Source: a virus
IMG/VR virus record: IMGVR_UViG_3300009609_000067
Span: 1-23,373 of that record
Direction: 5' to 3' (one strand)
Length of the DNA: 23,373 bases
Below, piece by piece: positions 7,990 to 15,697 of this stretch. The notes beneath the pieces were generated by a model. It had not been told where the DNA came from. It was given only the letters and a program-made list of their open reading frames with translations, and searched no databases. A program made the translations under genes and the position numbers. Position 1 is the stretch's first letter, and each line of letters begins with the position of its first letter.

Positions 7990-8339
7990 GGATCAATCTC
8001 ACAGGCGGGGATTGGATCACGATCAAGAAGCAGTTGACCGCAGGGGAACAGCGGCGGGTGTTTGCCCGCAGCACCAAGGGGGCCCGGGCGGGGCAACCGA
8101 TCGATATCGATCTAGAAACCGCGGGGGTGTCCAATGTCGTGGAGTATCTGATCGACTGGAGCTTCACCGATCACGCGGGGCACCCCGTGCCCATTAAGGA
8201 CATGCCCGCGGAATATGTCATGGCCACGCTGAACAGTCTCGATAGTGATTCCTTCAACGAGATCCAGCAGGCCATTACGGATCATGAAGCCGCGCTAGCA
8301 GAGGAAAAAAAACTTCAGGCTACCGCGAGCGGATCGTGA
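7959..8339 (+). CDS. Tail assembly chaperone (gpG-like, zero-frame product)
   Basis: The 126-residue protein starts with SRFLKPEIVRINLTGGDWI, then a region typical of phage chaperones, ending in a helical stretch (YVMATLNSLDSDSFNEIQQAITDHEAALAEEKK). Gene position between tube and tape measure is the classic place for the lambda G/GT pair, which holds the tape measure and recruits tube subunits. Eight consecutive A bases (8305-8312) sit near the 3' end. A -1 slip there bypasses the TGA and adds 48 residues (see the frameshift entry). Confidence 0.82.
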   Translation: MSRFLKPEIVRINLTGGDWITIKKQLTAGEQRRVFARSTKGARAGQPIDIDLETAGVSNVVEYLIDWSFTDHAGHPVPIKDMPAEYVMATLNSLDSDSFNEIQQAITDHEAALAEEKKLQATASGS

Positions 8340-8458
8340 GTGATCTGCGGATCTGCCGCGTGATGCGCTGGACATATGGCGATGTCCTGGCGCTCCCGCA
8401 CGATGTGTATGAAATTCTGATCGCGGAACTCTCGAAGGATGCCAGCGAGCTGATCTAA
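7959..8458 (+). CDS. Tail assembly chaperone, -1 frameshift product (gpGT-like)
   Basis: Slipping back one base on A_AAA_AAA at 8306-8312 gives a 166-residue protein: 118 zero-frame residues followed by 48 in the -1 frame. The extension continues TSGYRERIVSDLRICRV and includes RWTYGDVLALPHDVYEIL, a conserved-looking sequence typical of the T part of GT-type chaperones. It ends at TAA 8456-8458, whose last base starts the tape measure ATG. The region between the zero-frame stop and the tape measure would otherwise be unexplained, and it has no good start of its own. The annotation is a fusion across the slip, with base 8312 read twice. Confidence 0.85.
8305..8348 (+). promoter_or_regulatory. 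-1 ribosomal frameshift signal: A8 slippery run plus hairpin
   Basis: The slippery run is A8 (8305-8312), read in zero frame as GAA AAA AAA CTT, and it contains the perfect A_AAA_AAA heptamer. Sixteen bases downstream, GCGGATC (8329-8335) can pair with GATCTGC (8342-8348), with one G-U pair and a six-base loop. The hairpin spacing is longer than the usual five to nine bases, so the hairpin is less certain than the slippery run. Confidence 0.75.
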
Positions 8459-10734
8459 TGGCCCTCACTGCCAAATTCATAGCCGACTTCACGAGCTTTT
8501 ACGATGCGGTGCAAAAAGCCACCGTGAAGGTGCGGGATCTCCACGATGAAGCCAATAAGGCCACGGGTGGCTTCAATAAGATGGTGGATTCCCTCTCCGG
8601 CGACAAGCTGCGCCAGCAAGCCACGCTTATGGTGCGAGCCGTGGAGGAAGTCGGCGGGGCGTCCAAGCTCACCGATGCGGAGATGAAACGCATCAACGCG
8701 ACGATGACGGAAACGATCGCGAAGATGCAAAAGATGGGGATCGAAGCCCCGAAGAGCTTTACCGATCTGCAAAAAGCCACGGAAGGCGCGAATAAAGCCA
8801 CGTTCGATTGGAAGTCCACGCTGATGAGTGCCGCGGGGGTGGTGGGCGTGGCCTTCTCCGCCAATGCGCTGAAGAATTTTGCCCTGGACGTGATCGCGAC
8901 GGCGGGCACGATAGGCGACATGGCGGAGAAGTTGGGGATCTCCGCGGAAGCGGTGCAGCGCTTTAGCTACGCAGCGGAACAGAGCGGGGCCACGATCGAA
9001 ACGGTGGACAGCGCGATCAAGAAGATGAACGCGAACCTGTCCGAAGGCAGCAAGAGCACGAAGGAAGCCCTGCACGCGGCGGGGCTGGAATTCGATGCCA
9101 TTCGGAAGATGGCCCCCGAGCAAGCGTTTACCGCGATCGGGGATGCGATTGCCCGGATCCCTGATCCGATGACGCGATCGCAAGTGGCCTTAGAGCTCTT
9201 CGGTAAAGCGGGGCAAGAATTACTCCCCACGTTTCTGGCAGGGATTAAGGCGATTGGCGATGAAACAGTGGTGATGACGGATGACACCATTGCCCGCCTA
9301 AAAGCTGCCGAAGACATGTGGCGGAAAGCGTTTAACACCGTGAAGGTGTATGGCGCGGAAGCCATCGCCGTGCTGTTCCAAGTGGGCGAAGCATGGCAAC
9401 GCAACGCGAAGCTCTTCGCAGAAGCGGCGAATCCGATTGTCGCGATCCGCAAAGGGATCCGTGAAATGGATTTAACCGCGAATGCCGCAGCACAATCCGC
9501 ATCCGACTTAGGCGCGATGGTGGCCACGATCCCCGCCCCCGCCATGGCCACCGCTGCGGCCCTGAAGCCCGTGGGGATGAATGCGGCACAAGCCGCAGCC
9601 ACGATCGATGTGATGAATGCGTCACTGACGAAAACCACGCCCGCGATGCTCGCCGCGGCGGAAGCGGCGAGACGGTGGGAAGTGGTGATCGAGCGGGATC
9701 GGCATGAAGCGTATCTGCTCGGGGAATCCGCCGTGGCCGCATCGCAGAACGTGGCGGGCTTCACGATCCGCATGAGTGAAGCCGTGCAGATTAATCGCGA
9801 TTTCTCCACGGTGCTCACGGAATCCACGATCAAGGCGGATAGCTTCGGGCATGTGCTCACGTCAAATGTGATGCCCTCATTGCAGGGGATCGGGAACGCC
9901 ACGCACCAAGCGGGGCTTAGGGCGCAAGAATCCGCCAGCCGTCAAGAGATCCTGAACAACCGCATGGATGATGTCACCAGCATCCTGGGCGGGATTCAGA
10001 CGCAGTGGGCACAGATGGCCGTGGTGGCCTCTCGATCGATCCAAGGGATCACCAACGATCTGATCTCGGGGAATTGGGTGGGGGCGATCGTCAAAGCGAG
10101 TGCGGCCCTTGGGGGCTTCATTGCCAAGCTGTTTAGTGCGTCCGAAGAATCCAAAAAAGTCAGCCCGATGCGGGATGAATTCTTCCGCCTGCAAGGGGGC
10201 TTGGAACGGCTGAATCCGCGGGTGCAGGAGCTCGAAGGCAATCTCTCTGCCGTGCAAGCGGTGTTTGACGCCAAGACGGTGCAGCAATATGACGCCGCGG
10301 TGGCGAATCTGAATCGCATTCTGGAGAAGGATAAAACCGCGCTCGATAACGCGACGGATGCGGCGGATGAGTATGCCGCGACGATCAAGAAGATTCCCAG
10401 CAAGGTGCCGATCGAATTCCGCTACTCCACGAGCGGGAACAAGCCGAGTGAAGCGGGGGATGTGCCCGGATTCCAAGGGGGCACGGGTGGCAAGTTTGTG
10501 AACTTCGGCGCGGGCACCCTCGCGATGCTGCACGGGAAAGAAGCGATCGTGCCGGAATCCGCGGTGGCGAAAGCCACAGGCGGGGGCGCTGCGCTCGGGG
10601 GCAGTGTCACGATCAATGTGAATGCCCAAGGGGCCTTCTTCGATACCCCCGGGGATCTGCAACGGCTGGCGGCAAAAGTGAATGATGCGTTAACCGCAAA
10701 GTATGGCCTCACCAATCGCAACCGCGCTGCATGA
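8458..10734 (+). CDS. Tail tape measure protein
   Basis: This is the largest gene, 758 residues, starting in a TAATG overlap with the frameshift product. Tape measure proteins fill the tail tube, set its length and are ejected with the DNA. Visible features are an alpha-helical N-terminus with K/A/E-rich repeats, a hydrophobic stretch at about 118-155 followed by DMAEKLGISAEAVQRFSYAAEQSG, a second hydrophobic segment near 537-560, and a C-terminal glycine-rich motif (GGTGGKFVNFGAGTLAMLHG, then KEAIVPE) common in this family. At the usual 0.15 nm per residue it would specify a tail of roughly 110 nm. No peptidase or lysozyme motif was seen. Confidence 0.92.
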   Translation: MALTAKFIADFTSFYDAVQKATVKVRDLHDEANKATGGFNKMVDSLSGDKLRQQATLMVRAVEEVGGASKLTDAEMKRINATMTETIAKMQKMGIEAPKSFTDLQKATEGANKATFDWKSTLMSAAGVVGVAFSANALKNFALDVIATAGTIGDMAEKLGISAEAVQRFSYAAEQSGATIETVDSAIKKMNANLSEGSKSTKEALHAAGLEFDAIRKMAPEQAFTAIGDAIARIPDPMTRSQVALELFGKAGQELLPTFLAGIKAIGDETVVMTDDTIARLKAAEDMWRKAFNTVKVYGAEAIAVLFQVGEAWQRNAKLFAEAANPIVAIRKGIREMDLTANAAAQSASDLGAMVATIPAPAMATAAALKPVGMNAAQAAATIDVMNASLTKTTPAMLAAAEAARRWEVVIERDRHEAYLLGESAVAASQNVAGFTIRMSEAVQINRDFSTVLTESTIKADSFGHVLTSNVMPSLQGIGNATHQAGLRAQESASRQEILNNRMDDVTSILGGIQTQWAQMAVVASRSIQGITNDLISGNWVGAIVKASAALGGFIAKLFSASEESKKVSPMRDEFFRLQGGLERLNPRVQELEGNLSAVQAVFDAKTVQQYDAAVANLNRILEKDKTALDNATDAADEYAATIKKIPSKVPIEFRYSTSGNKPSEAGDVPGFQGGTGGKFVNFGAGTLAMLHGKEAIVPESAVAKATGGGAALGGSVTINVNAQGAFFDTPGDLQRLAAKVNDALTAKYGLTNRNRAA

Positions 10735-12460
10735 CGGACCCGTCGATCAGCCGGGGGAACAGGCATATCTCTATGCGCGATCGGGGATCGCCCGTTCCGC
10801 CACCACGCGATCCAACTATGTCGCGGTGCAAGTGGGGATTGATTGGATCGTGCGGGATACCGCGGGCAACATTATCAGCACCACCGATCTGAGCGGGAGT
10901 GTGCTGATGCACACACTTCACGTGTCGCAGGCCATCAACGATGAGCCCGATACGTGCAGCTTCACGCTCCGCCCGCAGGATCCGCCCGCGGCAATCCCGC
11001 AAGTCGGGCAGGAGATCCGCATCACCTGGGCTCCGGGCGGGCCCCCGATCTTCCACGGGTATATCGTGACCGCGCAACGCGATTGGCGGCTCGCGAATCT
11101 ACAACCCCCGTGGGTGGCGATCCACTGCCAAGATCCCATGTGGCGCTTCGATGCGCGTTTGGTTAATTATCGGTTCCCCGCGCAATCGGTGACGGCCTCG
11201 ATCGCGTTTCTCGTGAAATGGTTTTGTAATACCAGCATTCTGGATACCTTCGGGGTCCCCGTGCCCTCAGCGTTCGATTTTCACACCACGTTTGTGGAAG
11301 CGGGGATGCCGTCACTCCCAGCCTTTGACGTGGTTAATCAGCGGCCATCCACGGTGATGCGAACATTACTCGCGGCGGTGAATGGGGGGTTTTATCTGGA
11401 GGGCTTTGAAGTGCATGCCTGGGCGAATAGTCTGAGCGAGCCGCGGCAAAGTAACCCCGTGCCCCTCACCGTGGGCCTCAAAACCTTGCACACGTTTCGG
11501 CACACGACGGATGCCACGCAAGTGCGGCGACGGGTGCTCGTCGAAGGACGCCGCACCGCCATTACGATGGCGTTACCCGCCGTGGCGGATCAATCGCCAG
11601 CGATCCTCGGCGTGCCCGTGCAGGATGCCACCATGTTTCCCACGGGCTTGCCTGATGGCGTGAGCACACTGGCCCGGTTGGGCACGCAATGGGTGCGGAT
11701 CCAAGATCCGAATAGTGTGACCGCGAACGGGGCGAATCCGCCGCAAACGAAAACCCAAGCCGCGTTCACCGTGGGGCAGTTGGGCATGTCACTGACCGCC
11801 ATGCCGATCACCCCCCCCGCCACAGGGTGGATCCGCATCGGCAATCAGTATGCGTATTACAAAGCGTGGCAGGGCACCCATACGGCGGATGGGTGGCAAA
11901 TCTTCTTTTTCACGCCCGCGGATGTGGGGGGCCCGTTACCGTATGGTGTCTTTACCGTGCCGATCGCGGCGGGTGAAATCGTCGAATGGGTAGATGCGGT
12001 CACCAATCTACAGCCCCACGGACTCACATGGCCGCTGCAATTCCCCAATCCCGCCCCCGGGGATGTGACGATCCGGGCGCATGTGACCGAAACCCCGATG
12101 GTCACGATCGCGGTGGCAGCGACCGCACACGATCAGTGGCCCCCGCTGGAAGGCTTCGTGCAGGATGGCCGCTACAGCTACGCTGGAGCGCAAGCGCGGG
12201 CGGATGCGGATCTGGCGGCATTCAAGGATCCACTGATCACGGTGGAATGGGACACGGATGATCTCAACGCGATCCCCGGGCGGGCGCAAGCGATGGCGCT
12301 GGCGAGTGACACGATCGATCCCGCGATTACAACGACGGTGACGATCCTGCGGGTGGATTTGAGCTTTCCGCTTCGCACACTGCCCCCCCGCCGATCGTGT
12401 GCCGGGGGCACGGTGAAGCCGAGCTCGTTTATGGATCTCGTGGTCACGACACAAAACTAA
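10703..12460 (+). CDS. Tail tip / baseplate hub-like protein
   Basis: The 585-residue product starts at an ATG inside the tape measure gene (32-base overlap), directly downstream as expected for distal tail or hub proteins. Residues about 60-125 (MHTLHVSQAINDEPDTCSF, then FHGYIVTAQRDW) resemble the N-terminal beta-barrel of gp27/gpD-like hub proteins. The middle contains long beta-rich segments with repeated aromatic and proline residues, and the C-terminus has TITTTVTILRVDLSF. It probably forms the tail-tip ring and may combine functions carried by two or three genes in larger phages, since no separate distal tail protein is seen. Family assignment is by pattern and position. Confidence 0.65.
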   Translation: MASPIATALHDGPVDQPGEQAYLYARSGIARSATTRSNYVAVQVGIDWIVRDTAGNIISTTDLSGSVLMHTLHVSQAINDEPDTCSFTLRPQDPPAAIPQVGQEIRITWAPGGPPIFHGYIVTAQRDWRLANLQPPWVAIHCQDPMWRFDARLVNYRFPAQSVTASIAFLVKWFCNTSILDTFGVPVPSAFDFHTTFVEAGMPSLPAFDVVNQRPSTVMRTLLAAVNGGFYLEGFEVHAWANSLSEPRQSNPVPLTVGLKTLHTFRHTTDATQVRRRVLVEGRRTAITMALPAVADQSPAILGVPVQDATMFPTGLPDGVSTLARLGTQWVRIQDPNSVTANGANPPQTKTQAAFTVGQLGMSLTAMPITPPATGWIRIGNQYAYYKAWQGTHTADGWQIFFFTPADVGGPLPYGVFTVPIAAGEIVEWVDAVTNLQPHGLTWPLQFPNPAPGDVTIRAHVTETPMVTIAVAATAHDQWPPLEGFVQDGRYSYAGAQARADADLAAFKDPLITVEWDTDDLNAIPGRAQAMALASDTIDPAITTTVTILRVDLSFPLRTLPPRRSCAGGTVKPSSFMDLVVTTQN

Positions 12461-12470
12461 GGACGTTTCT

Positions 12471-12926
12471 ATGCCGATCACCCGCAGCGTGTGGATCGAT
12501 GATGACGGCTCAGGCACCACGGGCACGGTGCTAAACAATAGCGAGCTCCAAAAAATTTATAACAATATCGACGGACAAATCACGATGGGGGATTGGGTGC
12601 CCGTTGATGCGAGTGGGGCGGGGCTGGTGTTCAATGTCCTCGGATCGCGCTACTGGCAATTCGATAAACTGGTGATGATCGATACGGTGTTCGTCTATCC
12701 CGCCACGGCGAATAGTGCCACCGCGGCGATTGGCGGATTGCCGTTTCCCAATGGGCAGACATATGGCGGCTTCTACTCCGCGAATGCGGCGGTGAACTTG
12801 ACGTATTTGGTCAATCCGGGCGCATCGGTGTTTACGCCCCAAAAAATTGTGGCCGCTGCGAGCTTCACGAATGCGGAACTCAGCGGGGTGGGGCTCACGA
12901 TCGTGGGCGTCTATCTGCGAGCATAA
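12471..12926 (+). CDS. Short tail fibre-like protein
   Basis: The 151-residue product follows a good ribosome site (AAGGA, about seven bases before ATG). Its N-terminus contains NNSELQKIYNNIDGQI, a pattern seen at the start of many phage fibre and receptor-binding proteins. The remainder is beta-rich with YWQFDKLVMIDTVFVYPATANSATAAIG, consistent with a single jelly-roll-like domain. Lying between the hub and the last late genes, it is the best candidate for receptor binding here, but it is short for a fibre. Function is inferred. Confidence 0.55.
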   Translation: MPITRSVWIDDDGSGTTGTVLNNSELQKIYNNIDGQITMGDWVPVDASGAGLVFNVLGSRYWQFDKLVMIDTVFVYPATANSATAAIGGLPFPNGQTYGGFYSANAAVNLTYLVNPGASVFTPQKIVAAASFTNAELSGVGLTIVGVYLRA

Positions 12927-12934
12927 GGAGTTCT

Positions 12935-13258
12935 ATGGCCGCACCATTTCCGCCACAAGGGCAGCAGCAGCCGCACACCGAACGCCCGCTGAAAGTCTAC
13001 GGCGAGCAATACGTGCCGCCGGGGCTCCCCGTGGGCGCGGTGATCGATCCGGTCGGGGGGGGTGGCTTGCCGATCTTCTCGGATGGGCAACCCCGCGTGC
13101 TGACACCCGCGGGCTGGGTGGTCTTGCATGCCACCGAGTGGGTGATCAGTAGTCGGTTTACCGGGCAGCCACAAGAGGTGATCAGCGCGGAAGAATTCGC
13201 GGAACGCTTCGGGCCTGGTGGGGGCGCACCATTACCCGCAGAAGGGAGCACCACGTGA
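12935..13258 (+). CDS. Small proline/glycine-rich virion-region protein of unknown function
   Basis: The 107-residue protein follows a strong AAGGAG ribosome site. The first 60 residues are proline- and glycine-rich, with repeated PPG and GGGG, a composition common in flexible linkers and tail accessory proteins. The segment WVVLHATEWVISSRFTGQPQEVISAEEFAERFG has more regular structure. No signal peptide or membrane helix is visible. The stop overlaps the next GTG. I do not recognise its function. Confidence 0.6.
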   Translation: MAAPFPPQGQQQPHTERPLKVYGEQYVPPGLPVGAVIDPVGGGGLPIFSDGQPRVLTPAGWVVLHATEWVISSRFTGQPQEVISAEEFAERFGPGGGAPLPAEGSTT

Positions 13259-13425
13259 TCACGTTTCTGTTCCTGCTGATCATCCTGGGGTGTGCGTTGT
13301 ATCTCGTGGAGACGTATATCCCCATGGCGGCACCCATTCGGATCGTGATCCGGGTGGTGGTGATCCTGCTGCTGCTGTGGTATCTCCTCAGCCTGTTCGG
13401 ACTCGCACCGACGCCCCCGCGGTAG
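13255..13425 (+). CDS. Small two-helix membrane protein (Thivi_2564-like; possible holin)
   Basis: This 56-residue product starts at GTG overlapping the preceding stop (GTGA). It has two hydrophobic helices, residues about 2-18 and 30-50, joined by a turn containing ETYIPMAAPIR. The turn and second helix (VVVILLLLWYLLSLFGL) resemble a small membrane protein family found in phages and proteobacteria. Two membrane spans and a late-gene end position fit a holin, but no endolysin gene is adjacent, so the lysis role is open. Confidence 0.6.
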   Translation: MITFLFLLIILGCALYLVETYIPMAAPIRIVIRVVVILLLLWYLLSLFGLAPTPPR

Positions 13426-13442
13426 GCATGCGACGATGACGT

Positions 13443-13637
13443 ATGGATCCCGTGGTGCTGGATCTGGTCTGCGAAGCCATTGCAGGCGGCTTGTGTGAAA
13501 CCGATCGCGATTTGCGTGAACTGCTGCGGGCCCTGGAGCGGCTCACCGCCAGCGAGCCCCGAGCGGTGCCCGTGGTGAAACCCCGCACACCCAAGGCGGG
13601 GGTCGTGCTTGGGGGTTTCCCGCAGTTTAGGAAATGA
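13443..13637 (+). CDS. Small hypothetical protein, last late gene
   Basis: The 64-residue product is mainly helical in its first 40 residues (VLDLVCEAIAGGLCETDRDL, then RELLRALERL), followed by a basic, proline-containing tail ending GGFPQFRK. It lies 17 bases after the small membrane protein and is the last rightward gene before attP. A hairpin begins at its stop codon. I do not recognise it; coding status rests on spacing, codon use like its neighbours, and plausible helix periodicity. Confidence 0.5.
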   Translation: MDPVVLDLVCEAIAGGLCETDRDLRELLRALERLTASEPRAVPVVKPRTPKAGVVLGGFPQFRK

Positions 13638-13664
13638 AGCCCTACTACGATCACGGTAGGCTTC
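13636..13664. terminator. Hairpin at the end of the late operon
   Basis: GAAGCC (13636-13641) pairs with GGCTTC (13659-13664), and TAC/GTA continues the stem past a bulged C. It coincides with the end of the last late gene and faces a convergent operon. There is no T-run after it, so it may act with Rho or not be a terminator. Confidence 0.3.
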
Positions 13665-13695
13665 GGGAACCGACAAAAGCTGTCGAAAACCTGAC

Positions 13696-13717
13696 CCCCG
13701 CCTAAAAGACGGCGGGG
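13696..13717. terminator. Strong GC hairpin between convergent operons
   Basis: CCCCGCC and GGCGGGG form a perfect seven-base stem around an eight-base loop. On the minus strand a short T-run follows seven bases after the stem, so it could stop the leftward integrase transcript. On the plus strand only A bases follow. It may also be part of the attP structure. Confidence 0.35.
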
Positions 13718-13720
13718 CTC

Positions 13721-13800
13721 AAAAACGGGAATAGATCGGGAATGGAAATCCCCGTTTACCCCCTTTATTCCCGTTTTTCTCCTTCGCTGTTCCCGTTTTT
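13721..13800. repeat. Left-arm integrase-site repeats of attP
   Basis: AAAAACGGGAATA (13721-13733) recurs as its exact inverse at 13766-13778 and as a one-base variant, also inverted, at 13788-13800. Weaker copies lie at 13735-13745 and 13748-13759. Together with the copies to the right of the tRNA-like core they look like arm-type sites for the integrase N-terminal domain. The function is inferred from arrangement. Confidence 0.7.
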
Positions 13801-13805
13801 CCAAG

Positions 13806-13820
13806 CCCTCGAATTGAGGG
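13806..13820. repeat. Short inverted repeat next to the attP core
   Basis: CCCTC and GAGGG flank GAATT. It lies between the left-arm repeats and the tRNA-like core and may be a binding site or simply chance. No further evidence was seen. Confidence 0.3.
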
Positions 13821-13848
13821 ATTTACTAGGGAAAAAGGGGATAAAGGG

Positions 13849-13898
13849 TGGTGGGCGCTGTGGGAATCGAACCCACCGCTTTCGCCGTGTGAAGGCGT
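13849..13898 (-). other. attP: attP core: 3' half of a tRNA-Val(CAC) gene
   Basis: On the minus strand this reads as the 3' part of a tRNA: a four-base-pair anticodon stem with loop TTCACAC (anticodon CAC at 13889-13891), a five-base variable region, a perfect T arm with loop TTCGATT (13860-13876), acceptor strand AGCGCCC, discriminator A and an encoded CCA (13849-13851). The matching 5' acceptor sequence GGGCGCT and a proper D arm are absent from the next 60 bases, so this is not a working tRNA gene. Many temperate phages carry such a half to restore the host gene after integration. Integrase lies about 470 bases away. Confidence 0.82.
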
Positions 13899-13941
13899 CG
13901 AACTTCAGCCGACTATGCTAGGGATTATGAGGATTTGGAGA

Positions 13942-13966
13942 GAAAACGGGAACAATACGGGAATGG
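13942..13966 (+). repeat. Right-arm integrase-site repeats of attP
   Basis: GAAAACGGGAACA (13942-13954) and AATACGGGAATGG (13954-13966) are two adjoining direct copies of the motif found left of the core. Having copies on both sides at different spacings is the P/P' arm layout of tyrosine-recombinase phages. Between here and 14027 I see only a C/G-rich stretch with no gene. Confidence 0.68.
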
Positions 13967-14027
13967 CTCTGCAAGGCACCTAATAGGCCCGCCACGCGAC
14001 GATCGCCCCCGGGGTGGGGGTTAGCTA

Positions 14028-14141
14028 TCACTTTTGCCACCGTGCCTTCATGGCGTGATAGGCGCGTTCCCCGAGCACCCGGAACGGCCACGTAAAGAGC
14101 TCATACAGCACCGCCAGCCCGATGATCTGCCACGTGGTCAC
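14028..14141 (-). CDS. Tiny membrane-associated protein downstream of integrase
   Basis: This 37-residue frame starts at GTG overlapping the previous gene's TGA, with AGGAG nine bases upstream. It encodes a hydrophobic segment (IIGLAVLYELFTW) and a basic C-terminus (HAMKARWQK), consistent with one short membrane helix. It is the last gene of the leftward operon before attP. It is too short for confident recognition; the overlapping start and ribosome site are the support. Confidence 0.45.
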   Translation of the reverse strand: MTTWQIIGLAVLYELFTWPFRVLGERAYHAMKARWQK

Positions 14142-14368
14142 TTGCCCATGCTCCTGCGGAGCCGGTCGATCGGGCTCTCCTCAGTTTCCGTGGCCCCGCC
14201 CTGCACGCTGATCGTAATTTCCTTTCCAGCCGTGGGGGCATACTCCCAATAGCCCGTGGTGGGATTGGGCGTGCGATGCACGCCACGCTTCATGGCAATC
14301 GCCACTGTCGGATCGCGCAAGAGCTTTTCAAGCTCGATCAGGATTTCGCGGATCATGGCTTCTTCCAT
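14138..14368 (-). CDS. Small hypothetical protein coupled to integrase
   Basis: The 76-residue product starts in a TGATG overlap with the integrase stop. Residues 1-28 form a helix (MIREILIELEKLLRDPTVAI), followed by a G/Y/W-containing beta-like section (TTGYWEYAPTAGKEITISVQ) and a charged C-terminus with RLRRSMGK. No known domain is recognised. Immediate translational coupling suggests a role with integrase, or simply shared expression in lysogeny. A longer reading into the integrase gene is open but is an out-of-frame extension and was rejected. Confidence 0.6.
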   Translation of the reverse strand: MEEAMIREILIELEKLLRDPTVAIAMKRGVHRTPNPTTGYWEYAPTAGKEITISVQGGATETEESPIDRLRRSMGK

Positions 14369-15516
14369 CACTTCGCCACCCCGTGCAGCTTCTCGATCGC
14401 CGCTCGCATTTCGTCCTGCGTGACTTCGTTGTATTCCCGCAGCAGCATGTCCGAATCCTTCCAGCCCCCGATGGCCTGCACCACGGAGACAATATCCGAG
14501 CTCGTGCCCGTGCGAAGGAGCCGGATCGCCCCCGTGCGGCGGGTGCTCCAGTGGAACGTATTCCCGCCCACCTTCTTGCCCCACGGCACCTTCACCCGAG
14601 CGGCCACGCGGCGGCACAGCGTGAGATACGCATGGGTGCGGAGGGCTTCGGACTCCGCGGGATCGTCTGCCGTCGCCGTGCGGCGATGGGGGAACAGGAA
14701 CGCACTGTAGTTGTTATCGGGCAAGGCGGCGATGCCTTCGCGCACCCGCGGGGAGAGGGGGATATCAATCTCCACCCCATTCTTCGGATCGAGGGCCCGC
14801 AGGGCACCCCGCTCCACGTCTACCTTCCGCAGGTCGATCACGTCCGAGAGTCGCAGCAGCGAATCCACGGCGATCATGAAGACAAGGGCATCCGCGGGAT
14901 TCTGAAAGCCCGCCAGCATCTTGGCTTCTTCTTCTTTCGACATGACGCGCTTTTGTCGCACGATGATCTTCTGTGACGTGCCCAAGCCCCCCACCCCCGC
15001 GATCGGGCTGGCGGTGAGATACTTCGGCACCGCGGCTTTGAGAATCGACTTCAGCAGATTGATCTCCCGCTTCACCGTGGCCGCGCTCGGGGGCGGGATC
15101 ACCCGCCGTGGGCCCTTCGTGCCCCCGAACCGCTCCACGATCGTGGGCGTGGTCAGCCGCTGCGCCCGCCATGCCAGCACCACATCGCGATCGATTTCCG
15201 TTAACAGCAACGCCCCGAATGCGGCCCTGAGCCGCGGCAGGATCTGCCGTTCCCGCACCCGCCCCTTGTGCGTGGCGATGTGATCGCGATCGTAGATCGT
15301 CACCCATGCGTCAAACGTGATCGGCTGGATCGTGGCCCGATGCACGCCATTGGCGAGTTCCAGCATGCGCTTGTGGTAGAGCGCATCCGCGATCGTCTTG
15401 CTGTCCTTCTTCTCGTGGCGGGTGGTGCCGATGCGGATCTTGGTGTTTTCCTTCTGCTTGGTGGGCTCAAGAAACAACCAGTAGTAGGGCGAGTCGGGGC
15501 GGGTGTAGACACTCAT
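14368..15516 (-). CDS. int: Tyrosine-type phage integrase
   Basis: This 382-residue site-specific recombinase would integrate phage DNA at the tRNA-Val gene and, with an excisionase, remove it. The N-terminal 60 residues (YYWLFLEPTKQKENTKIRIG) resemble arm-binding domains; residues about 66-165 form the SAM-like core-binding domain. The catalytic domain shows R222 (LLRLSDVIDL), K246 (DPKNG), H322 and R326 (HWSTR), W352 in the usual second histidine position (GGWKDSDM), and nucleophile Y362 (LREYNEV). The ATG at 15516 was chosen because the domain starts there; a 17-residue upstream extension lacks conserved sequence. It lies minus-strand, facing attP, about 470 bases from the core. Confidence 0.93.
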   Translation of the reverse strand: MSVYTRPDSPYYWLFLEPTKQKENTKIRIGTTRHEKKDSKTIADALYHKRMLELANGVHRATIQPITFDAWVTIYDRDHIATHKGRVRERQILPRLRAAFGALLLTEIDRDVVLAWRAQRLTTPTIVERFGGTKGPRRVIPPPSAATVKREINLLKSILKAAVPKYLTASPIAGVGGLGTSQKIIVRQKRVMSKEEEAKMLAGFQNPADALVFMIAVDSLLRLSDVIDLRKVDVERGALRALDPKNGVEIDIPLSPRVREGIAALPDNNYSAFLFPHRRTATADDPAESEALRTHAYLTLCRRVAARVKVPWGKKVGGNTFHWSTRRTGAIRLLRTGTSSDIVSVVQAIGGWKDSDMLLREYNEVTQDEMRAAIEKLHGVAK

Positions 15517-15529
15517 GGATCGTTCGTTT

Positions 15530-15697
15530 CTAGAAGATCCACCGCGTGTCTCTGATCGCGGCGGCAATGTCGCGGAGCGGAGCTTCGAGCGGGTGCGGCT
15601 TCGGGGGCTTCGGCCACAGCTTCTCGCGGATGCTTAAGAAGCTCAGCACCGCTCCCATGGTCATGCCGATGCCGCTAAGAAAGCTCAGCGGCTCCAT
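15530..15697 (-). CDS. Small membrane protein upstream of integrase
   Basis: The 55-residue product has one predicted membrane helix near its N-terminus (LSFLSGIGMTMGAVLSFLSI) and a basic, proline-rich segment (KLWPKPPKPHP) that would be cytoplasmic, followed by an amphipathic helix (LRDIAAAIRDTRW). Its start lies inside the end of the preceding tiny gene (13-base overlap), giving a tightly packed leftward operon. No family is recognised. Possible roles include superinfection exclusion or membrane sensing, but nothing in the sequence decides this. Confidence 0.55.
   Translation of the reverse strand: MEPLSFLSGIGMTMGAVLSFLSIREKLWPKPPKPHPLEAPLRDIAAAIRDTRWIF

Noticed and set aside
8967-9902. 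Long minus-strand open frame (311 codons) opposite the tape measure gene, and a similar one at 8455-9183
   Set aside because: High GC in codon positions leaves the antisense frame open. The products have no recognisable domain and oppose a clear structural gene.
13849-13935. A complete functional tRNA gene
   Set aside because: The 3' half is excellent, but the 5' acceptor strand GGGCGCT and a pairing D arm are missing in the next bases.
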